Assembly: GCA_947085035.1 (NCBI GenBank)
Contig: CAMTUW010000003.1
Coordinates: 1-64,000 of the forward strand
Direction: 5' to 3'
Source: CAMTUW01 sp947085035
GTDB lineage: Bacteria > Actinomycetota > Coriobacteriia > Anaerosomatales > PHET01
DNA length: 64,000 bases
Within the stretch, counting starts at the first letter, position 1. Every line of letters starts with the position of its first letter. The position numbers and the translations under genes are program-made. Shown one piece after another: positions 42,212 through 50,774 of this stretch. The notes under the pieces are model-generated. The model searched no databases, was not told where the DNA came from, and was given only the letters and a program-made list of their open reading frames with translations.

Positions 42212-42913
42212 ATGACTCCGGAAGCAAAACGTGGTGACGCGCTCCAGTTCATCTTCTCACTCTTCTTAGGAGTGCTGCTCCTCGTCTTCGTGGGCGTCGG
42301 AGTCTGGACCTTTTACCCGGAGCCTCGCACGACACCTGAGGCTCAGGCGCAACTCGACAGGCTGTATCAGGAGCAGGCGCGTCTGGACGGCAAGTACTCG
42401 GATCTCGATGGCACGAGAGAGCTCCTCCCCGCCGAGGAGAAGCGACGCGAAGAGGTTCGCAAGAAGCTTGACGCCCTGCAAAAGATCAGCGAGAACGAGC
42501 GCAATACGTGGACCCGCAACACGAGCATCGTTCTTCTGGCCTTCGCCACGGTGTTCATGGCCATCTCATTGACGCTTCCCGAAGCCATGAAGGTGTTCAG
42601 CAACGGGCTACTCCTCGGCGGCATGTTCACGCTCATCTACGGCACCGGATGGTCGTTTGCCGGCGGTGACTCGCGGGCGAGGTTCTACGTCGTGGCTGTC
42701 GCGTTGCTTCTCAGCGTGGGCTTCGGCTATCTGCGATTCATCCGGAGAAAGCGCGCGCAGTCCCAGACAGAGCTCGCGTCCACGGCGAGCGCTGTCGGCG
42801 AGGGGCCCGCTGTGGACACCACAGCGCTGAGCGACCTCGGTCGACGAGTGGCCGATCTGGAGCATCGCGTCTCGGCCGCAGCGGCGGCACTCGCGCCAGA
42901 CGTGGACGAATAA
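42212..42913 (+). CDS. Membrane protein with internal coiled coil
   Basis: 233 residues from ATG 42212 (AAAGGA upstream); the ORF start at 42122 is upstream shadow. One membrane helix (FIFSLFLGVLLLVFVGVGVWTFY), a charged coiled coil (LDRLYQEQARLDGKYSDLDGTRE), then two or three more helices (IVLLAFATVFMAISLTL, LLGGMFTLIYGTGW, FYVVAVALLLSVGFGYL) and a C-terminal helix (VADLEHRVSAAAAAL). No family recognised. Divergent from the PASTA gene; the 123-base gap between them must hold both promoters. Confidence 0.72.
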   Translation: MTPEAKRGDALQFIFSLFLGVLLLVFVGVGVWTFYPEPRTTPEAQAQLDRLYQEQARLDGKYSDLDGTRELLPAEEKRREEVRKKLDALQKISENERNTWTRNTSIVLLAFATVFMAISLTLPEAMKVFSNGLLLGGMFTLIYGTGWSFAGGDSRARFYVVAVALLLSVGFGYLRFIRRKRAQSQTELASTASAVGEGPAVDTTALSDLGRRVADLEHRVSAAAAALAPDVDE

Positions 42914-43021
42914 CGCGCGCGTACTCGCGCGCACGCCTGATGCGCCACGGCCGATTCTGTGTTCCAATGAACTCAGGGTGCGCCGGGGAGGATCGACGCC
43001 GTCACTTTTTGGGAGGAACCC

Positions 43022-45448
43022 ATGACGTTTACCGTCAGACACACCTCGGCTCGACTGTTCGTCCTGCTCGCATTATGTGCGGCACTGCTCGCTCTGGGCA
43101 CCGTGAGCGCACATGCGACACCGCTCGAGCCGACCCTGTCCATCACCCAGATCGAGGCGAGACTGGCCGCGAGCCCTCCCGGTCTTCCGGGGTACTTCAA
43201 GACGGTCGTGCGCGGCTCAGAGGTCGTGACCATCCCGGCACTGATCATAGGCACGACGTCGGGCTTCGGAGCCGTCGAGGATAACGACGCCGACTCACTG
43301 GTCATGTTCGAATCGAGCGGTCCGATCATCGAGCGCATCGGTGGAATCGCCATGGGCATGAGCGGCAGCCCCCTCTACATCGTCGATGGCGACGGGGACA
43401 AGCTGGTCGGAGCTGTGGCTTACGGGGACTGGTTCACGCTTCGGGGCACTGGTCTCGCCACCCCGATCGGTGCGATGGGCGCCGTGGGAGGCAACATCGA
43501 GGTGTCCAGGATCGTGCGCACGTCTCGCCCGATCGTCACCTCGAAAGGCGTGAAGTCCACCGTCATCATCACAACCGATCCCGAGAGCTTCAAAGCCGCC
43601 GAGGAAGGCGGAGCGATCGTGGTCGAGCCGCTCTCATCGGTGTTCGTGGGCGGGCTCAAGCCAGGATCCGCGGCATTCAAGGCCCTCGAGAAGGCAAGCC
43701 GCGTCGCCGGGCTCACCCTGCGCACGGAGGCTCCCTTGGGTCGTCGGGATACGTTCGAGACCACATTCACTCCCGGCTCCGCCATGGCCGCCCTGATCAC
43801 CCGGGGCGACCTGTTGTTCGGCGGTATCGGAACGGTGACCTACGTCAACGACGACAACGTCGTCGGCTTCGGCCACCCGCTGATGCACGAAGGCGAGACC
43901 GGTATCTATCTCGCGAACGCATGGATCGAGGGCGTCTGGCCCAGCACCATGTTCCCCTTCAAGCTGGCTCGTCCCGGAAAGATCCAGGGCACCCTGCTCG
44001 AGGACCGATGGGCGGCCGTCGCGGGGCGCGTGGGTGAGACACCGCATGAGCTGATCGTGACGGCGCGCGCGACCGACGCCGCCACCGGGCGCTCAGCCGA
44101 TACGACCTCGTGGATACCCCAGCACGCCATGGAGTCACCCTCTTTGATGGACTTCCCACTGGCACCTTTCGCCACTTCGATCGCCGGATCTCGTCTCTAC
44201 GACCAGCGGGTGAGGGCCGGAAGCGCGCAGACGACGACAACGGTGATGGTCCATGACGGAACCGACATGCACACCATCGTCCAGACGAACACCGTCGACA
44301 GCGCCTGGGACGTTTTGGGCCGCGTGAATGACGACGTCTGGGAGATCACGTCGAGACTGAACAGCGTCAACGCGAACGGCATCACCGTCGCACATGTCCA
44401 CTCGGTCAACCTCGAGTCAACCTTCAGCACCGCGCGTCGCGCCGCGAGCATCGTGGATGTACGCGTTCCGCAAGGCCTGAAGACGGGCGAGAACCGCGTC
44501 ACCGTGATGTATCACCAGTTCGGACGCGCGGCGACTCAGACCGTCGACGTCACGCTGACCATTCCCGCTGACGTTCCTCTCAACGGCACCCTCACGGTGA
44601 CCGGCGGCGCGGACCAGTCGAGCGGAGACTTCCCTGGGGTGGATGAGGTGGATGAGAAGGAGCCAAGCTCGCAGAGCAACATCGACCGCCGCAGCCTAGC
44701 CGACGTGATCAAGGAGATTGAAGACGTCCCTGCGGTGGGCAACATCGCCCTTTCATACACCTCGCCCGGCGAGGAACCTGAACTGGACGAGGATCTCGAT
44801 ATCGAGTTCAACTCATTGAGCGGGCCCTCGACTCCCGCAACCGCGAGCGTCGAGACCGATCTTGTCATGAGCGGCTTCGTGAGCAAGTCCGCCACGCAGA
44901 TCACGCTGATGCCGGTCGGGCCCGTCGCTTACAAGGCGAGCGCCCTGATCGAAGGCGTCGTGAAAGGCGCCGACAGTGGCGAGGTCGAGATATACCGCAC
45001 CTTCGTCGGCGAGTCGGAGCATCTGCTCACGAAGGTCAAGCTCTCCTCAGAGGGCATGTTCGAGGCACCGGCCCCGCAGATGACCAAGAACGCCAAGTTC
45101 CGCGTGGTCTACCTGGGAACGAGCTCCACGCTTGAGAGCAACGCCCTACTGTCGGTGAAGACGAGAGCCGCGATCATGCTTCGCACCTCGACGACATCGG
45201 TCGCGCGTGGCAAGTACCTGACGCTCACAGCGTCCGTCATGCCCACCGGAACCACAGGCACCGTGGTCTTCGAGCGACTCAACGGTAGAAGCTGGACCCG
45301 CATCGGTACGCGTTCGCTCAGCGCGGGTAGCGCGTCGCTGCGATTCAAGGCGACCACCCTGGGCAGTAACTCCGTGCGAGTGCGCTACGTGGGCGGCGCT
45401 GTCAACGCGGCGGCCACGAGTTCTGTGAAGCGCTTCACGGTCAGGTAA
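43022..45448 (+). CDS. Secreted SpoIVB-type (S55) serine peptidase with Ig-like C-terminus
   Basis: 808 residues. Signal peptide to about residue 32. The S55 domain (about 55-370) has GGIAMGMSGSPLYIVDGD with candidate catalytic Ser 114, VVGFGHPLMHEG and a long RPGKIQGTLLEDRWAAVAGRVGE segment that is the SpoIVB signature. A further beta-rich region and a C-terminal Ig-like module (SVARGKYLTLTASVMPTGTTG) follow. In Bacillus SpoIVB signals sigma-K activation during sporulation, but no sporulation gene is present here, so the role must differ. GGGAGG five bases before the ATG. Confidence 0.88.
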   Translation: MTFTVRHTSARLFVLLALCAALLALGTVSAHATPLEPTLSITQIEARLAASPPGLPGYFKTVVRGSEVVTIPALIIGTTSGFGAVEDNDADSLVMFESSGPIIERIGGIAMGMSGSPLYIVDGDGDKLVGAVAYGDWFTLRGTGLATPIGAMGAVGGNIEVSRIVRTSRPIVTSKGVKSTVIITTDPESFKAAEEGGAIVVEPLSSVFVGGLKPGSAAFKALEKASRVAGLTLRTEAPLGRRDTFETTFTPGSAMAALITRGDLLFGGIGTVTYVNDDNVVGFGHPLMHEGETGIYLANAWIEGVWPSTMFPFKLARPGKIQGTLLEDRWAAVAGRVGETPHELIVTARATDAATGRSADTTSWIPQHAMESPSLMDFPLAPFATSIAGSRLYDQRVRAGSAQTTTTVMVHDGTDMHTIVQTNTVDSAWDVLGRVNDDVWEITSRLNSVNANGITVAHVHSVNLESTFSTARRAASIVDVRVPQGLKTGENRVTVMYHQFGRAATQTVDVTLTIPADVPLNGTLTVTGGADQSSGDFPGVDEVDEKEPSSQSNIDRRSLADVIKEIEDVPAVGNIALSYTSPGEEPELDEDLDIEFNSLSGPSTPATASVETDLVMSGFVSKSATQITLMPVGPVAYKASALIEGVVKGADSGEVEIYRTFVGESEHLLTKVKLSSEGMFEAPAPQMTKNAKFRVVYLGTSSTLESNALLSVKTRAAIMLRTSTTSVARGKYLTLTASVMPTGTTGTVVFERLNGRSWTRIGTRSLSAGSASLRFKATTLGSNSVRVRYVGGAVNAAATSSVKRFTVR

Positions 45449-45468
45449 CCGCACCACGAGAAACCAAC

Positions 45469-45514
45469 GGCCGTCCGCACCGGGCTCACGCTCAGTGCGG
45501 ACGGCCTTCTTGTT
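45469..45514. terminator. Bidirectional terminator between convergent genes
   Basis: GGCCGTCCGCAC and GTGCGGACGGCC (45469-45480 and 45495-45506) form a perfect 12-pair stem with a 14-base loop, followed on the plus strand by TTCTTGTT. It separates the S55 gene from the L,D-transpeptidase gene. Confidence 0.88.
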
Positions 45515-46505
45515 ACTTGACGATGTGGACCTTCGTGCCAACCGGCACGCGATCGAACAGGTCCTCGACATCCTCGCGAAGCATGCGCAGGCAGCCCTTG
45601 CTCGCCGCCGTGCCGATCGAGTAACGCTTCGAGGTCCCGTGGATGCGGATCCCGGGCGCATCGAGATTGAGCGCCCGCGTACCCAGCGGGTTGTACGGGC
45701 TGGGGCCGATGAACCTCGGCATGCGGCGAGCCCATGCGCTTCCGGGATTGCCCCACGTGGGATTCTTGCGCTTCGCGGTGATAGTGAACGTCCCGGTGGG
45801 AGTCGCGTACCCGCGTGCTCCGACGGCGCAGCGATACTTCTTCAGGAGCTTGCCCTTGTCGTAGAGCCTGATCCGGCGCTCGGACAGGTCGGCATGGACC
45901 ACTTTGCCCAACTTGGCCTTCGTGACACGCGGTGCGATCGAGTTGACCTTGAGCGGCACGGTCGCCGTCGTGGTCTCACCTGAGGTCAGCGCGGAGGCGA
46001 CGGCCGCGCGCACTATGGCGACAGAAGCCGCACGATCGAGTCCGCGCCCTGCGACGTGAGGCTTCACGATCATCTTGGCGTCACGGGCGACGTACTTCGC
46101 GTCCACCGGCGCCCTCGCTACGCTGCTTACCCTACCCGCGACCCACGAAGAGATGACCGCACCCTTGATCGAGTACTTGGGCGCTATCTCGAAACCAACC
46201 GTGGTCGTTGGCTCGTAGGCCTGCGCGAGCATCGCCTCGATGTCGAGGGCAAGCGCTGTACGCGTCGAGAACACGAAGATCTTCCCAGCAGCGGTAACGG
46301 TCAGCGGCGCGAACCCCGGAAGCGGCGTCGCACTCGCGATCAGTGCGCGCGCCTCGGCCGAATCGAGCCCGAGAAGCGGATGCCCGCCCACAGTGCAGTC
46401 ATTCGGGACCGGCCCCACGACCTCGACCGCGAACGCCGGAAGCGCCGGAGCCGTCAGGGCAACGACAAGGCCAATCGAGACAAGACGAGCGAGAAGAGAG
46501 TTCAT
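45513..46505 (-). CDS. L,D-transpeptidase (YkuD domain), secreted
   Basis: 330 residues from ATG 46505. Signal peptide (LLARLVSIGLVVALTAPALPAFA), a beta-rich N-terminal region, then YkuD domain: HADLSERRIRLYDKGKLLKKYRCAVG, TPTGTFTITAKRKNPTWGNP, IRIHGTSKRYSIGTAASKGCLRM with catalytic Cys in SKGCLRM and His upstream. It makes 3-3 cross-links or anchors proteins in peptidoglycan. Confidence 0.93.
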   Translation of the reverse strand: MNSLLARLVSIGLVVALTAPALPAFAVEVVGPVPNDCTVGGHPLLGLDSAEARALIASATPLPGFAPLTVTAAGKIFVFSTRTALALDIEAMLAQAYEPTTTVGFEIAPKYSIKGAVISSWVAGRVSSVARAPVDAKYVARDAKMIVKPHVAGRGLDRAASVAIVRAAVASALTSGETTTATVPLKVNSIAPRVTKAKLGKVVHADLSERRIRLYDKGKLLKKYRCAVGARGYATPTGTFTITAKRKNPTWGNPGSAWARRMPRFIGPSPYNPLGTRALNLDAPGIRIHGTSKRYSIGTAASKGCLRMLREDVEDLFDRVPVGTKVHIVK

Positions 46506-46592
46506 CACAGACCCCAGACCGAACGAGGGTTGTTCGTGAAGTATAGGGGGATGCATGCGATCACCGCCAGAACTCTTCCGCCACCGAGGAGG

Positions 46593-47060
46593 TCAGCGCG
46601 ACTGCTGAGCGATCAGGCGCTCGAGTTGCTCGCTGAAATGCTCGCGGTCCTCGTCGGTGAACGCCCGCGGGCCAGCGGTGCGCCCACCGCCACGACGATG
46701 CTTCGCCTCGGCGTGGCGGACCTCCATCTCGATGTCGATGGTGGCCTGGTAGAAGATGCGTCCGCGCGGGCTGATGGCACCGGCGCCGCGCCCGAGCACC
46801 ATGGCCGCCACGCCGATGTCCTGGGTCACGACGATGTCGTCAGGCGCGATGCGCTCGACGATCGCGAAGTCGGCGGCGTCGCGTCCGCCGCTCACCTGAA
46901 CAGCTTCCACGCCCGAGCGCCGCGTGTGCTTCTCGAGGTTCTGCGTCGAGTTGGCCACAAGGACCACCTTGATGCCATGTGCGCGTGCGATGCTGATCGT
47001 CTCGCGGGTCACCGGACACGCATCGGCATCGATGAAGACCGTCACGATGCCACATCGCAA
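46593..47060 (-). CDS. YaiI/YqxD family (UPF0178) protein
   Basis: 155 residues. TVFIDADACPVTRETISIARAHGIKVVLVAN, VSGGRDAADFAIVERIAPDDIVVTQDIGVAAMVLGRGA and SPRGRIFYQATIDIEMEVRHAEAKHRRGGGRTAGPRAFTDEDR match UPF0178. The acidic residues DADAC and TQDIG suggest a PIN-like nuclease fold. Start could be ATG 47060 or an internal GTG at the VTVFIDADAC position. Confidence 0.92.
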   Translation of the reverse strand: MRCGIVTVFIDADACPVTRETISIARAHGIKVVLVANSTQNLEKHTRRSGVEAVQVSGGRDAADFAIVERIAPDDIVVTQDIGVAAMVLGRGAGAISPRGRIFYQATIDIEMEVRHAEAKHRRGGGRTAGPRAFTDEDREHFSEQLERLIAQQSR

Positions 47061-47067
47061 TCGCGCC

Positions 47068-48342
47068 TCATGCCATCGTCACCCGATTCCGACCATCGTT
47101 CTTCGAGCGATACATCGCCGCATCGGCGCGCGCCGTCACGTCTTCCGGAGTCTCCCCCGCCCTCGCGACCGCGGCCCCCACGCTGATCGAGACCTCGATG
47201 TCCGCATCTGCGGTTCGCACGGGCGCGTCACCAACGCGCTCGCGGGCACGCTCGGCGATCGCGAGCAACGTCGCAGGATCCGCGTCCGGCACGATCGCGA
47301 TGAACTCCTCGCCACCGATGCGGCCGATGAGGTCGTAGCCGCGCACGGTGTCTTTGAGCCTTTCCGCCACCGCACGGAGCACCTCGTCGCCTCGAGCATG
47401 ACCGTGGGTGTCATTGACCGCCTTGAAGTGGTCGATGTCTGCGACGAGAATCCCGTACGGTCTGCCTGAGCGCGCTGCACGCTCGTGCTCTTCGGCGAAC
47501 CGCTCGAGAATATGGCGCCGATTCCAAAGCCCCGTGAGCGAGTCGGTCGTCGCAAGCCGCGCGAGATCGTGCTCGAACATCTCTAACTGCCGTGTCATGC
47601 GACGGGTGCTGATCTCCACGACACCAAGAAAAACGACTCCGCCAACGAGCACGATGAGGCCCAGGCGAATCGCGTCAGGCAGACGTTGCTCATCCAACGT
47701 CTGCAAGGGAATCGAGACGCTGATGGCGCCCCTCAGGTCGCCGATCTCTTCCCCTCTGACCTTGTGACACGTCAGACACCGTTGATCGATGCGCAACGGG
47801 ACGATGTAGCGATACACACGTCCAGCATCGGTCTTGACGACGGCGTCTCTGGGCGCGTCATCGTCGTCGGTGAACTCCCGAAGAGAGGCTGTCTCCCAGT
47901 CGTCGGGTGCGTTATCGGGGTTCACGGGGCTCAGACTGGTGAGCCGGAAGCTCAAACCGTTCCTGTCAACGAGCAGTTCGGAGATCTCACGCGTCATCAG
48001 CGCAGGATTTCGAAGCGTCAGAACCTCGCCCGTCTCGGTTCTGATGTCAGGAACGACACCGAGTCCTCGAAGGTACGGATTGGACTGCGCCCCTTGGTCC
48101 TTCGACACCCACACCCCTCCGTGTGAGGCATTCCACTGGCGAGCCGTGACGATGAGATCCACGTAGGATTCCGCCTGGCGTTTCACACCAGCCATGATCT
48201 GAGACTCCATGCTCGCGTACACGCCTTCGAACACGATGAGGCTGAACACGACGCCCAGCACGAAGAGATGAAGGGTCAGGCTACGACGGACAAGGGTCTT
48301 GACCTGAGAGCCCCCCTGACGCCTCTCGCGCTTCCCCGGCAT
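47068..48342 (-). CDS. Diguanylate cyclase with haem-motif (DUF3365/Tll0287-like) sensor domain
   Basis: 424 residues. Membrane helix (about 22-44), extracytoplasmic DUF3365 domain (about 50-220) with a single CxxCH haem site (CLTCHK, Cys 189-His 193), second membrane helix (about 224-243), then GGDEF domain: DIDHFKAVNDTHGHARGDE and catalytic GGEEF (343-347). An RxxD allosteric I-site (RGYD 334-337) is present. It should make c-di-GMP in response to a haem-sensed redox or gas signal. ATG 48342 or the GTG at 48345 may initiate. Confidence 0.92.
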   Translation of the reverse strand: MPGKRERRQGGSQVKTLVRRSLTLHLFVLGVVFSLIVFEGVYASMESQIMAGVKRQAESYVDLIVTARQWNASHGGVWVSKDQGAQSNPYLRGLGVVPDIRTETGEVLTLRNPALMTREISELLVDRNGLSFRLTSLSPVNPDNAPDDWETASLREFTDDDDAPRDAVVKTDAGRVYRYIVPLRIDQRCLTCHKVRGEEIGDLRGAISVSIPLQTLDEQRLPDAIRLGLIVLVGGVVFLGVVEISTRRMTRQLEMFEHDLARLATTDSLTGLWNRRHILERFAEEHERAARSGRPYGILVADIDHFKAVNDTHGHARGDEVLRAVAERLKDTVRGYDLIGRIGGEEFIAIVPDADPATLLAIAERARERVGDAPVRTADADIEVSISVGAAVARAGETPEDVTARADAAMYRSKNDGRNRVTMA

Positions 48343-48457
48343 CACCTGACCCTACCCCTTTGCTCCGTCTCCGCGCACATGCGGCCTCAGTGGCTTCGCC
48401 ATCGTAAAGGATGCGCGCGCGCTATGACACCCTCATGAGGTTTTCCGCCAAGGCGCT

Positions 48458-48676
48458 CTACTCGACGAGATCAGGCTCGAAGCCGATCGCCCGTATTCGT
48501 GTGCAGAGATCCTCCTTGTCCACGATCTCCGGGTCGAAGAGAATCGACGTGAGCCCGAGCGAGCGCACTGCGACGACGTCAGACACCCCATCCAGCGCGC
48601 CGATCGCCTTCTCAACGACTTTCGGACACGCCCCGCAGTAGAAGCCGCCGGTCCTGATATGCACTGCAGCCTTCAC
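48458..48676 (-). CDS. HMA-domain metallochaperone
   Basis: 72 residues. Ferredoxin-like HMA fold with metal site YCGACPK (CxxC at about residues 14-17) and IRAIGFEPD. The residue before the first Cys is Tyr, where copper chaperones usually have Met-x. Probably a copper or other soft-metal chaperone at the end of the copper locus. Confidence 0.83.
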   Translation of the reverse strand: MKAAVHIRTGGFYCGACPKVVEKAIGALDGVSDVVAVRSLGLTSILFDPEIVDKEDLCTRIRAIGFEPDLVE

Positions 48677-48689
48677 TATGGACTCCGAT

Positions 48690-49127
48690 TCACTCGGCGA
48701 TGAATGTGATCTCCTGACGCACGGGAGGGTCGAAGGGGCGCGTGTTGTTCTGCACGAGTTCCGCGACGAGGGTATGTTCGCCCGGGGCCACGTCCTCGAG
48801 TTCCGCGTCGGGAGTCACGCTCATGATGAACGGGCGATCGTCCAGCGTGTAGTGAACGTGGCCTTCTCTCGCGACGTTCGTGTTGCTCGCCATGACGAAC
48901 TTCAATCCTGTGGTGTCAACATCGACCGGAACCGTTCCCGCTGGCACGCGGGCATCCTGAAGCGGTGCGGTCAGCACCATCGTCGGGAGCTTCACCGCCG
49001 CAGGCGCCGTCGCCGCCCCACCGACATCGGCGGAAGTGGCTCCGCCACAGCCGGACAGGGTAGCCGCCACGAGCACCACAAGGCCGATGAGCCCCGCACA
49101 ACGAAGAGCCGCACGAATGCGTGACAT
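48690..49127 (-). CDS. Lipoprotein, putative metal-locus partner
   Basis: 145 residues from ATG 49127 (GGAGGA upstream). Lipobox TLSGC (Cys 26), then a beta-sandwich with GHVHYTLDDRPFIMSVT, APGEHTLVAELVQNNTRPFDPPV. It is similar in layout to FixH/CopC-like or DUF4399-type extracellular domains; GHVHY and the Met residues could contact metal. Function not known. It follows the DUF7282-repeat gene and ends 13 bases before the HMA gene. Confidence 0.7.
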   Translation of the reverse strand: MSRIRAALRCAGLIGLVVLVAATLSGCGGATSADVGGAATAPAAVKLPTMVLTAPLQDARVPAGTVPVDVDTTGLKFVMASNTNVAREGHVHYTLDDRPFIMSVTPDAELEDVAPGEHTLVAELVQNNTRPFDPPVRQEITFIAE

Positions 49128-49177
49128 GATTCCTCCAGAATCAGATGGTTTGAAGATGGTTTGAAGAACCGGTGATG

Positions 49178-49215
49178 GGCCACCGTTCGATCCGAACCCG
49201 GACCGAACGGTGGCC
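49178..49215 (-). terminator. Hairpin after the DUF7282-repeat gene
   Basis: GGCCACCGTTCG and CGAACGGTGGCC form a perfect 12-pair stem with a 14-base loop in the 94-base gap. A T-rich tract follows only weakly on the minus strand (TTCTTC), so it may attenuate more than terminate. Confidence 0.5.
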
Positions 49216-49221
49216 ACCTGT

Positions 49222-50772
49222 TTACCGGATGAGCCTCAACGGGACCGCGACCTCCATGTCCCCTACAAAGTAGGGTTGGTCAGAACTGTTGACCCCGTCC
49301 ATCGTGTTGAACTCGAAAACGTCCACCTCACCACGGTCGGCGTGAAGAGCGACGAGCAGCGTGTCGGTGAACATCATCGAAGCGTCGAGCTGGACGGCGA
49401 CCAACCGGCTCTCGCCTGCACGAACCCGTGCGAGCCCCACTCGTTTGCCGGGCATCCCGTTGTTGTCAAGATGCACGACGACCCAAGCGTCTGCGGGAGT
49501 GACGACACGGGCGACTTGGATGGTGGCGTTGTTGATGGACTGAGGTACCACCTGAAGGGAGGCATCCATCATCTCGACTGGAACGCCGAACGAGCGCACC
49601 TTGATCGCGATCGCGACTTCCTCGCCATCCACGAAGAACGGCTGATCGTCGCTTCCGAGCTTGTCCCTCATGTCGAAGTCGAAGACCTCCTCGTTACCGT
49701 TGTCGGCGTGCAGCGCCACGAAGACCTTCTCGGACAGCATTTCCGTGTCCAGTTCGACCGTGACGTCTGTTGAGGTACCCGCCTCGACGCGCTTCAGGCC
49801 CACACGTGGCCCAGGCGAGCCGTCAGCGTCCTTATGCACGACGATCCAGCCGTCCGCCGGTGCGACCACTCGGTCGATCGTGAGCGAGGTGGTAGCTCCG
49901 ACCTGATCCGTCGCCTCGATCGAGCCCCTCTCGACAGATACGCCGAAGGGGCCTACATCGAAGGCTGCGGCGACCTCCATGCCGTCAGCGAAGAACGGCT
50001 GATCGGGGCTCTCGACCGGATCTTCCATATCGAACTCGAGCGTGCCCGCCACGCCACGATCCGCATGGATCACGGCCAGCAATGTGGTGCGCTTCTCGAA
50101 CTCCTCAGTCAGCTTCACTTCAACGCCGGTGCTCTCGCCAGCCTTGATGGGCGCATAGCCCACTCGCTCACCGGGCATGCCTTCCGGTGTCGCCTTGTGG
50201 ACCACGACGAAAGCGTCGGTCGGAGCGATGGCCTTCGAGATGGTGACGGTGTCGCCCAAAGGCTGGTCGCCGACCTCGATGGCAGCGTCGCCCATCTGGG
50301 TCGGCACCCCGAACTCGACCGCCTTGAACACGACGGCGACCTCCTTGCCGTCCACGAAGTACGGCTTATCCGGACTGTAATCCACCTTCTCCATATCGAA
50401 CTCGAGCTTGCCTCGGACACCGGCGTCGACATGCACGGCGGCGAGGAGCTCGGGCGTCATGGGCACGTCAGCGTCGAGCTTGACCACCACGTTGCGCGTG
50501 GTGCCCCGCTTGATGGCCGTGTACCCGAGGCGCTTGCCGGGCATGCCGCCGTCATTCTGATGCACGACGACGAACGAGTCCTTGGGCGCGCGTACGAGAT
50601 CGATGGTGACGGTGCGATCCCCGTCGGGCTGATCGCTCACGGCGATACCGGTGGTCTTGGCCGTCGCAAGCACGCCCATGACCTCTTGCGAGCTCGCAAC
50701 CGTTCCCCAGCCCACCAGCCCGAAGGACAGAACCGCGACCGCGCCGATGACTGCGATACGACTCTTCTTCAT
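49222..50772 (-). CDS. Secreted protein with four DUF7282-like repeats
   Basis: 516 residues. Signal peptide (RIAVIGAVAVLSFGLVGWGTVASS) then four tandem units of about 110 residues, each with VVH(K/Q/L) at its start, GMPG(K/E)RVGY-type middle, a LLA(A/V)(V/I)H(A/V)D.G segment and a D.PYF..G..V end. Repeats begin near residues 35, 150, 265 and 385. DUF7282 is known mainly from archaeal and bacterial surface proteins without assigned function. The His in each VVH and LHADRG site makes metal contact possible. Two bases separate it from the copA stop. Confidence 0.82.
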   Translation of the reverse strand: MKKSRIAVIGAVAVLSFGLVGWGTVASSQEVMGVLATAKTTGIAVSDQPDGDRTVTIDLVRAPKDSFVVVHQNDGGMPGKRLGYTAIKRGTTRNVVVKLDADVPMTPELLAAVHVDAGVRGKLEFDMEKVDYSPDKPYFVDGKEVAVVFKAVEFGVPTQMGDAAIEVGDQPLGDTVTISKAIAPTDAFVVVHKATPEGMPGERVGYAPIKAGESTGVEVKLTEEFEKRTTLLAVIHADRGVAGTLEFDMEDPVESPDQPFFADGMEVAAAFDVGPFGVSVERGSIEATDQVGATTSLTIDRVVAPADGWIVVHKDADGSPGPRVGLKRVEAGTSTDVTVELDTEMLSEKVFVALHADNGNEEVFDFDMRDKLGSDDQPFFVDGEEVAIAIKVRSFGVPVEMMDASLQVVPQSINNATIQVARVVTPADAWVVVHLDNNGMPGKRVGLARVRAGESRLVAVQLDASMMFTDTLLVALHADRGEVDVFEFNTMDGVNSSDQPYFVGDMEVAVPLRLIR

Positions 50773-50774
50773 GT

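Noticed and set aside
44536..44904. Possible minus-strand gene opposite the S55 gene
   Set aside because: No ribosome site or family motif; the plus-strand protein is intact.
49178..49215. Hairpin considered as a second riboswitch-like leader for the lipoprotein gene
   Set aside because: The stem does not include the ribosome site at about 49133-49138, so I keep it only as a terminator-like hairpin.
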